A DNA stretch of 10,679 nucleotides from Acidobacteriota bacterium (GTDB lineage: Bacteria; Acidobacteriota; Terriglobia; Terriglobales; Acidobacteriaceae), in the NCBI GenBank assembly GCA_021799405.1, contig JAJZAL010000177.1, positions 1-10,679 of the forward strand, in the 5' to 3' direction. The position numbers were made by a program, and so were the translations under genes. The notes under the pieces were generated by a model that had not been told where the DNA came from, searched no databases, and saw nothing but the letters and a program-made list of their open reading frames with translations. Every line of letters begins with the position of its first letter. Position 1 is the stretch's first letter. Shown in pieces: positions 6,344 through 10,679 of this stretch.

Positions 6344-8158
6344 TCAATCGGCTTTTTTCTTATGGCGCTTGCTGGAAGAAGCCTTCACATGGCCCGATGA
6401 TCCGGCGTGGTGGGCGTTGCTGCCGCCGGACGAATGTGCATTGGGCGGGCCCTGGAAACCATTATGTGCGATGGTTCGGCCAGCGGCAGGCGCGTGGCGA
6501 CCCCGACGATGGCGCGTCCTGACCGGCTCCGATACATAGATCGTTCTCCCGACCGGGAGGCGGTTTCCGCGGAGTCCGTTCCAACGCCGCAACTGGCTGG
6601 TGGTCACGCCAAAGCGGTCTGCCAGTGTCACCATGGTGTCTCCCCGCCGCACGCGGTAGCGCATGTGCGCGGAAGAGATCGTCGGCGGAGGAACGGGGAT
6701 GACCAGGGCTTCACCCGGATGCGGCGGATCATCCTGCTCCAGTCCGTTGGCGGCTGCCAGCGCCTTTGTCGTCACATGAAAGGTCTGCGCGATACTGGCC
6801 AGGGTGTCGTCCTGGGTTGCGATGTGGAAGCGCCATGCATTGCGATGTTCTTCCGGCACTAACGCAAGGCGCTGTTGAAACAACGGAGCGGTTCCCGGCG
6901 GCAGATGCAAATCGAAGGCGAAACCGCTGGGCGTGCTCATCTGCAGCAGGCTGGGATTCAGTTGCCGGATCTGGTCCGTCGTGGTTCCCACTAGGTCCGC
7001 CACCAGGCGAAGATTGATGCTGGAATTCGTTGTGACCGTGTCCGAACGCAGCGGAGGGTCGACGGGAATATCAGAGAGCCCGTACTGGCTTGGGTTCTTG
7101 GCCATGATCGCGGCCGCCACGATGATGGGGACATAATTCTTTGTCTCGGCGGGCAAGACATTGCGCTGATACAGTTCCCAGAAATCCGCATACCCGGTGC
7201 GCTGCACAGCGCGCTGCACCTTGCCCGCGCCCCAGTCGTAGGCTGCCATGGCCAGGTACCAGTCGCCGAACTGCTCATGCAGTTCTTTGATATAGCGGGC
7301 ATAGGCGCGCGTCGATTTTTCCGGGTCGAAGCGTTCATCCACCCACGCATTCCGCACCAGGCCATAGTCGCCATACGGCATAAACTGCCACATCCCGCCC
7401 GCTCCGCTTCGGGAATTGACGGCCCTCGGCCGAAAACCCGACTCCGCGATGGCAAGATAGATCAAATCCTTCGGCACGCCCGAGTCGGTAAGGACCTGCT
7501 CCACCATGGCGCGATATTGTCCCTCGCGGGCCAGCGAATTCTCGATCGTGTTATGACCTTTTTTCGTATTGGTGAAGTAGTTGATATACCCGGCAACGTA
7601 GTCGTTCACGACCAAGGGAAGATCGGAATGGGTGACTTTCAAATCTGCCTGGGCCCGCGCCAGAAGGTTCGGGTCGACCGGGAATGTCACATCGTTGGCC
7701 ACCCCGACCGGCGTCTGGTCCTCCTGGCTGAAGCCGTTGCTCTGCTGCAGGGAGTCGAGTTCGAGCGCATTGATCGAATCGACCATGTGCTCAAATGCAT
7801 CGTCGAGGACGGGATCGCTTTTGAAATCTCGGCCGCTGGTCAGAAAGATATCGACCGCGCGGTCAAAATCCTCGCGGGCGGGCTGGTACTGTCCAGCCTG
7901 GTACAACGAAATTCCCGTGTCATACGCCCGCTTGGAAGCGGCGATGAGCGTCTGGTCCTGCTGCGCGTGATCTTCGGTCGCAGAGGGCGAGACTGCCGCT
8001 TCAGGGTTTTTCTCCGCTGTTGCGGTCGCGTTTCCACTGGCAAGCGTTGGCGCGGTGACGTGCGGAGAGGCGCTTGCGGGCGCGCCCGGCTGCTGCGCCG
8101 GACATCCGCAGAGCAAGAGAAGCAAGCAGCTCGCAACCGGGAGAAGGAAATATTTCAT
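6344..8158 (-). CDS. MltD-type membrane-bound lytic murein transglycosylase with two LysM domains
   Basis: A 604-aa lipoprotein that cleaves the glycan strands of peptidoglycan to 1,6-anhydromuropeptides. The N-terminus is a lipoprotein signal with lipobox LCG-C (Cys19), so it is anchored in a membrane facing the periplasm. A low-complexity Ala/Thr/Pro linker and a TPR-like helical segment (SLYQAGQYQPAREDFDRAV) follow. The SLT/goose-type lysozyme domain spans about residues 225-350. Its catalytic Glu is at 239 in AIAESGFRP, followed by GAGGMWQFMP and AMAAYDWGAGKVQ. Two LysM peptidoglycan-binding modules lie at about 440-490 and 498-545. The C-terminus is a Ser/Gly/His and Arg/Lys-rich tail ending KRHKKKAD. 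The ATG at 8158 is chosen over a TTG at 8161 directly before it. No clear Shine-Dalgarno is present. A TACAAT box (plus-strand 8187-8192) lies 28 nt upstream and could be the -10. Confidence 0.93.
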   Translation of the reverse strand: MKYFLLPVASCLLLLLCGCPAQQPGAPASASPHVTAPTLASGNATATAEKNPEAAVSPSATEDHAQQDQTLIAASKRAYDTGISLYQAGQYQPAREDFDRAVDIFLTSGRDFKSDPVLDDAFEHMVDSINALELDSLQQSNGFSQEDQTPVGVANDVTFPVDPNLLARAQADLKVTHSDLPLVVNDYVAGYINYFTNTKKGHNTIENSLAREGQYRAMVEQVLTDSGVPKDLIYLAIAESGFRPRAVNSRSGAGGMWQFMPYGDYGLVRNAWVDERFDPEKSTRAYARYIKELHEQFGDWYLAMAAYDWGAGKVQRAVQRTGYADFWELYQRNVLPAETKNYVPIIVAAAIMAKNPSQYGLSDIPVDPPLRSDTVTTNSSINLRLVADLVGTTTDQIRQLNPSLLQMSTPSGFAFDLHLPPGTAPLFQQRLALVPEEHRNAWRFHIATQDDTLASIAQTFHVTTKALAAANGLEQDDPPHPGEALVIPVPPPTISSAHMRYRVRRGDTMVTLADRFGVTTSQLRRWNGLRGNRLPVGRTIYVSEPVRTRHRRGRHAPAAGRTIAHNGFQGPPNAHSSGGSNAHHAGSSGHVKASSSKRHKKKAD

Positions 8159-8186
8159 CAATAGATGTCAGGGACGTTCGCTTCCC

Positions 8187-8192
8187 ATTGTA
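8187..8192 (-). promoter_or_regulatory. Possible -10 box (TACAAT) of the transglycosylase gene
   Basis: The minus strand reads TACAAT 28 nt before the ATG at 8158. No convincing -35 hexamer is seen at the expected distance. It is the only good -10 match in the short upstream region, so it is a weak candidate. Confidence 0.3.
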
Positions 8193-8239
8193 TGGCCATC
8201 GCCCGCATGCTGCTCAGGAACTGCAACCCGTGTAGTGGA

Positions 8240-8338
8240 TCAGGTTGAAATCCTTATGCATCATGGGTGGACAGTCGGGGAACTGGTATTCTTGCAGGAA
8301 ATGAGACCGACGTTCTACTGGATGAAGGGTGTGGTATG
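8240..8338 (+). pseudogene. Possible 3' end of a lost gene upstream of the methyltransferase remnant
   Basis: The frame ending at the TGA at 8337-8339 reads ..VEILMHHGWTVGELVFLQ.. and stops exactly at an ATGA overlap with the methyltransferase start codon at 8336. Such overlaps are typical of translationally coupled genes, so this may be the last ~30 codons of the gene that preceded the methyltransferase in its original operon. Upstream, the frame has no convincing coding character and runs into the 5' end of the transglycosylase gene on the other strand. I do not recognise the protein. The left edge is approximate. Confidence 0.3.
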
Positions 8339-8477
8339 AACAAGCTTTTCTATGGCGACAATCTGGACATTCTGCGGCGCAGAGGCAAGGGCAGTATTTA
8401 AGGATGAGTCTGTCGACCTCTGCTATATCGACCCACCTTTCAACTCCAAGCGGAATTACAACCAGATTTACACCTGA
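8336..8477 (+). pseudogene. Truncated, frameshifted DNA adenine methyltransferase (type III Mod-like) fragment
   Basis: The ATG at 8336 opens MNKLFYGDNLDILRR, the typical N-terminus of beta-class N6-adenine/N4-cytosine DNA methyltransferases of the type III Mod kind. This frame stops at TAA 8399-8401. In the +1 frame from 8400 the family continues: KDESVDLCYIDPPFNSKRN, containing the catalytic DPPF motif (motif IV), then YNQIY, then TGA at 8475. So the gene has a frameshift between about 8375 and 8400. Recognisable homology ends at 8471, where the 17-bp inverted repeat of the next element begins (8470). The SAM-binding FxGxG motif, the target recognition domain and the rest of the protein are absent, so it is non-functional. 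No restriction partner is in the window. Confidence 0.8.
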
Positions 8478-8494
8478 ATTATGCACGTCGTTTG

Positions 8495-8523
8495 GATTTC
8501 GCCGCGAATTGAGCGGCGAAATC
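8495..8523. repeat. Perfect 11-bp hairpin inside the left end of the inverted-repeat element
   Basis: GATTTCGCCGC (8495-8505) pairs exactly with GCGGCGAAATC (8513-8523) around GAATTGA. It begins 8 nt inside the left terminal repeat. It has no following T-tract. It may be a subterminal transposase site or a structure that blocks read-through translation. Confidence 0.6.
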
Positions 8524-8660
8524 GTAGTTTCGGGGGCACCCGCATGGTTCCCGAGAAGTAATGGGGACATTCGCCAGTTCCCAGTTGGCAACGGTTTTGA
8601 GGAGTTATTGGGAACCCCAATAAAAATGCGCCTCCCAGCCAAAGACGCTGAGGACAAAGT

Positions 8661-8684
8661 CTGTGCATAAAATTCTATGCACAG
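8661..8684. repeat. Hairpin repeating the GTGCATA core of the terminal repeats
   Basis: CTGTGCATA (8661-8669) pairs with TATGCACAG (8676-8684) around AAATTC. The GTGCATA/TATGCAC core is the same as in the 17-bp terminal repeats at 8470-8486 and 8764-8780, so it may mark an internal end left by a nested or earlier copy. Confidence 0.5.
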
Positions 8685-8828
8685 CCAGCCTTTTATTATC
8701 AACAACCTACAGCCACCCTCCTCGCCGCCAGTGAAACGCGGGTGGGGGTCAGATCATAAGGGTGTGCATAATTCAGGTGTGGAACAAGTCCAGCAGTGAA
8801 GTTTTGGCGCAGTAGTCTATCGTTCCTG

Positions 8829-8834
8829 TAATCT
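8829..8834 (+). promoter_or_regulatory. Possible -10 box before the methyltransferase gene
   Basis: TAATCT lies 7 nt before the ATG at 8842, with TTGGCG (8804-8809) 19 nt upstream of it. No Shine-Dalgarno is present, so a leaderless mRNA is possible. The evidence is weak. Confidence 0.25.
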
Positions 8835-8841
8835 ATTAGAT

Positions 8842-9624
8842 ATGATTTGTGCGATTTGCCAAACTCCTTCGGAGTATTTTGGGGAAGCGCTTGTCCTGGA
8901 CAAGTACCAGGTCCATTATTTTCGTTGCACAAAGTGCGGTTTTGTCCAGACAGAAAAGCCATACTGGCTTTCTGAAGCCTACACCGAAGCGCTTGTGGCC
9001 GCTGATGTGGGTATTATGCTGAGGAATCTGCAAACTTCCGCAGTCACCTCTGCGGTAATATCTTTGCTTTTTCCCGCAGGAAAGCAATTTCTGGATTATG
9101 GCGGCGGCCATGGGACCTTCGTTCGATTGATGCGAGACCGAGGATTCAACTTCTTTTGGCAAGATATGTATGCTAAGAACGTACACGCTCGGAGTTTCGA
9201 GCACATAGCGGACACTCGATACGACCTGGTAACAGCTTTTGAATTGCTGGAACACCTGCCGGACCCTTTGGAGGACATTTCGCAGGCATTTGCCCTCTCC
9301 GACAACGTGCTGACAACGACGCTGTTAGTGCCCGACCCGCCGCCGACCCCGCCGAACTGGTGGTACTACGCTGTCCGAGGCGGCCAGCATGTCTCGTTCT
9401 ATACTCCCGCTGCCCTGAAGGAACTTGCACGGCATTTCGGTCGGCATGTTGCGTCGAGCGGAGGCTTCCACTTGTTTACTCGCGAGCCGGTGAGTGCGAT
9501 CAAGTTTCGTATGGCCACATGGCCGAGGACAACCGGCCTGATAAACAGGCTGCGACGCAGAAAATCTCTCGTGGAATCCGACTTTGAAAGGCTCAGCGGA
9601 ATCTCCTTGAATGGCCGTGCATAG
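8842..9624 (+). CDS. Class I SAM-dependent methyltransferase with N-terminal zinc-binding site
   Basis: A 260-aa methyltransferase. The N-terminus has a four-cysteine zinc-binding module, CAIC at residues 3-6 and CTKC at 29-32. This is typical of methyltransferases found in sugar-nucleotide, O-antigen and secondary-metabolite clusters. The Rossmann domain follows, with SAM-binding motif I LDYGGGHG at 84-91 and the motif ELLEHLPDP at 134-142 characteristic of the Methyltransf_11/23 type. GGQHVSFYTPAALKELA at about 180-196 matches the usual segment after the core. The C-terminal ~45 residues are basic (NRLRRRKS). The substrate is unknown but is probably a sugar or lipid-linked precursor, given the glycosyltransferase 120 bp downstream. 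The start has no Shine-Dalgarno, and the ATG is the only one that keeps the CxxC pair. It sits just after the inverted-repeat element, at the edge of the accessory region. Confidence 0.87.
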   Translation: MICAICQTPSEYFGEALVLDKYQVHYFRCTKCGFVQTEKPYWLSEAYTEALVAADVGIMLRNLQTSAVTSAVISLLFPAGKQFLDYGGGHGTFVRLMRDRGFNFFWQDMYAKNVHARSFEHIADTRYDLVTAFELLEHLPDPLEDISQAFALSDNVLTTTLLVPDPPPTPPNWWYYAVRGGQHVSFYTPAALKELARHFGRHVASSGGFHLFTREPVSAIKFRMATWPRTTGLINRLRRRKSLVESDFERLSGISLNGRA

Positions 9625-9733
9625 CGCTGGGTGCTCAATCATCCCGCATAAAGGCTGGAGCACCAGCGTCGAAAAAGCAAAATCCATGGAAAGCTGTCGC
9701 GCGAGCCTCAAGCCGAATCGGTACAATCCCTGT

Positions 9734-9738
9734 AGGGG
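9734..9738 (+). promoter_or_regulatory. Shine-Dalgarno of the glycosyltransferase gene
   Basis: AGGGG precedes the ATG at 9745 by 6 nt (TCTCGA) and supports this start. The remaining spacer 9625-9733 shows no other recognisable signal. Confidence 0.55.
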
Positions 9739-9744
9739 TCTCGA

Positions 9745-10572
9745 ATGCAGCAGGATACGATCCAGCGCCAGGAGGGTGGTCGGCGCACGCGTGGAGATGC
9801 TCGGACAGAACGGCCGCTGGTTTCTATTATTACCGTCGTATACAACGGTGGCGATGCCCTGCGTTCTACATTGGATAGCACCTTTGCACAAAGTTATAAA
9901 GACTATGAATTGATAATTATTGACGGTGCATCCACTGACGGAACTATTCAAAAACTGATATCTCTCGACAACGAGATTGATTACTGGCTTAGCGAACGAG
10001 ATGGAGGCATCTACGACGCGATGAACAAAGGATTAAAGATAGCCAGGGGTGCATGGATTTATTTTTTGAACGCTGGGGATACGTTTGTGGGTCCTCATGT
10101 ATTGGAACAGATCGCAGCTGAGCTAAAGAAGTCCAATGTTGGAATAGTAGTAGGCTATGTGAGAGCTCTAGCGGATGGCGAAGTGACAGGCAGATTTCCT
10201 CTCGATGTCAGCAAAACAGACTCAGCGCGACAATTGTTTGGATGTAAATTCTGTCATCAGGCACTCTTCGTTCGTAAACAAAGATACGAAAACATTGAAG
10301 GATTTGATCTTAGATTCTCAACCTTTGCAGATTTTTTTGCTTGTTATCAGATAGTTCGCAAATTTGGCGGCTTCGATCATGCTCCGATTGAAATAGCGAA
10401 TTTCGATTTGGGCGGAGTCAGCAGCGATTACAGAAAGAGCGCGCGACTGTATCGGGAGAGAGAACGCATCTTTCAAGTTGTTGGAGAGGGAAAATCACCA
10501 TTTTTATATTTCCTCGGTCTCTGTAGGGCCTATGCGTACCGATATAAACGCACGGTTTTAAAGAAACTATAA
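9745..10572 (+). CDS. Family 2 glycosyltransferase (surface polysaccharide)
   Basis: A 275-aa GT-A fold inverting glycosyltransferase that transfers a sugar from a nucleotide-sugar donor to a lipid-linked or polysaccharide acceptor at the inner face of the membrane. The GT2 signature starts at PLVSIITVVYNGG (residues 24-36). It continues with the nucleotide-binding IIIDGASTDGT at 57-67, SERDGGIYDAMNKG at 83-96 and YFLNAGDTF at 106-114, where the usual DxD is the NAGD form seen in WcaA-type enzymes. CKFCHQALFVRK lies in the acceptor half. No transmembrane segment is evident. The first 23 residues are polar and variable. Codon use is much more A/T-rich than in the genes left of 8160, as is common for horizontally exchanged O-antigen/exopolysaccharide genes. 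The stop codon directly abuts the next ATG, which indicates an operon. Confidence 0.9.
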   Translation: MQQDTIQRQEGGRRTRGDARTERPLVSIITVVYNGGDALRSTLDSTFAQSYKDYELIIIDGASTDGTIQKLISLDNEIDYWLSERDGGIYDAMNKGLKIARGAWIYFLNAGDTFVGPHVLEQIAAELKKSNVGIVVGYVRALADGEVTGRFPLDVSKTDSARQLFGCKFCHQALFVRKQRYENIEGFDLRFSTFADFFACYQIVRKFGGFDHAPIEIANFDLGGVSSDYRKSARLYRERERIFQVVGEGKSPFLYFLGLCRAYAYRYKRTVLKKL

Positions 10573-10679
10573 ATGGATTTATTAGACATAATCCCTATCT
10601 GGGCAGTAATACTGTCGGCAGTCCTTGGTTTCTTAGGGATGGGAATTTTCTTGCGCTTTCGTGTGGTTCGCTCGGTTGC
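10573..10679 (+). CDS. N-terminus of a membrane protein, cut by the window end
   Basis: An ATG immediately follows the glycosyltransferase TAA with no spacer and stays open for 35 codons to the end. The translation MDLLDIIPIWAVILSAVLG followed by FLGMGIFLRFRVVRSV is one hydrophobic segment followed by basic residues, a membrane-anchor topology. Its place in the putative polysaccharide operon suggests a polymerase, flippase, or prenyl-phosphate sugar transferase, but the sequence seen is too short to choose. Confidence 0.6.
   Translation, partial: MDLLDIIPIWAVILSAVLGFLGMGIFLRFRVVRSV

Larger units (their letters stand above)
8470..8780. mobile_element. 311-bp segment bounded by perfect 17-bp inverted repeats (MITE-like or decayed IS)
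   Basis: ACACCTGAATTATGCAC at 8470-8486 is the exact reverse complement of 8764-8780. The flanks do not match beyond these limits, and no clear target-site duplication is seen. Inside are two further strong hairpins (8495-8523 and 8661-8684) and no reading frame of convincing coding character. The left end coincides with the point where the methyltransferase homology stops, consistent with insertion into that gene followed by loss of its 3' part. The length and absence of a transposase fit a non-autonomous element, or the two ends of an IS whose interior was deleted. I cannot assign the IS family. Confidence 0.55.

Noticed and set aside
7277..8164. Plus-strand frame of 295 codons opposite the transglycosylase
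   Set aside because: Shadow of the MltD-like gene, whose catalytic, LysM and lipobox motifs are all in the minus-strand frame.
8329..8670. Plus-strand frame of 113 codons across the methyltransferase remnant and the inverted-repeat element
   Set aside because: It runs in the third frame, crosses the element boundary, and shows no motif. The methyltransferase homology lies in the two other frames.
8470..8780. Complete insertion sequence with transposase
   Set aside because: The 277 bp between the repeats are too short for a transposase and show no DDE or HUH motif in any frame.

Overview
The window looks like a chromosomal segment from a GC-rich bacterium, most likely a member of the Acidobacteriota. 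This is an inference from the overall character of the genes (TyrRS, paired two-lobe aspartic proteases, FmdE plus zinc ribbon, Ala/Lys-rich histone-like protein) and from hairpin-rich intergenic repeats. No rRNA or other taxonomic marker is present to prove it. No tRNA, rRNA or CRISPR array was found.

Left part (1-4452): tyrS encodes tyrosyl-tRNA synthetase and is followed by an exported protein of unknown function on the same strand. An intergenic stretch with several hairpins separates these from two convergent, tandem, paralogous genes on the minus strand. Both paralogs encode exported two-lobe retropepsin/pepsin-like aspartic proteases (DSG in lobe 1, DTGSD in lobe 2). The last quarter of tyrS has clearly different codon use from the rest of the gene.

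Middle (4453-8158): a divergent gene encodes an FmdE-family protein with a C-terminal Cys4 zinc ribbon. It is followed by about 420 bp of non-coding DNA packed with stem-loops: REP-like hairpins with GAA/TTC loops in alternating orientation, then a perfect 21-bp inverted repeat. After that, on the minus strand, come a histone H1-like protein with an acidic head and a Lys/Ala tail, and a MltD-type lipoprotein lytic transglycosylase with two LysM domains.

Right part (8159-10679): this is an accessory boundary. It holds the frameshifted 5' remnant of a DNA adenine methyltransferase (type III Mod-like). The remnant's recognisable homology ends exactly where a 311-bp segment bounded by perfect 17-bp inverted repeats begins. 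After the segment comes the start of what looks like a surface-polysaccharide cluster: a zinc-binding SAM methyltransferase, a family 2 glycosyltransferase with AT-richer codon use, and the first 35 codons of a membrane protein that abuts the glycosyltransferase stop codon.

No complete, clearly new multi-gene system is visible. The items most worth a second look are the REP-like hairpin array at 5208-5463, the inverted-repeat element that ended the methyltransferase gene, the mosaic tyrS, and the tandem aspartic protease pair.
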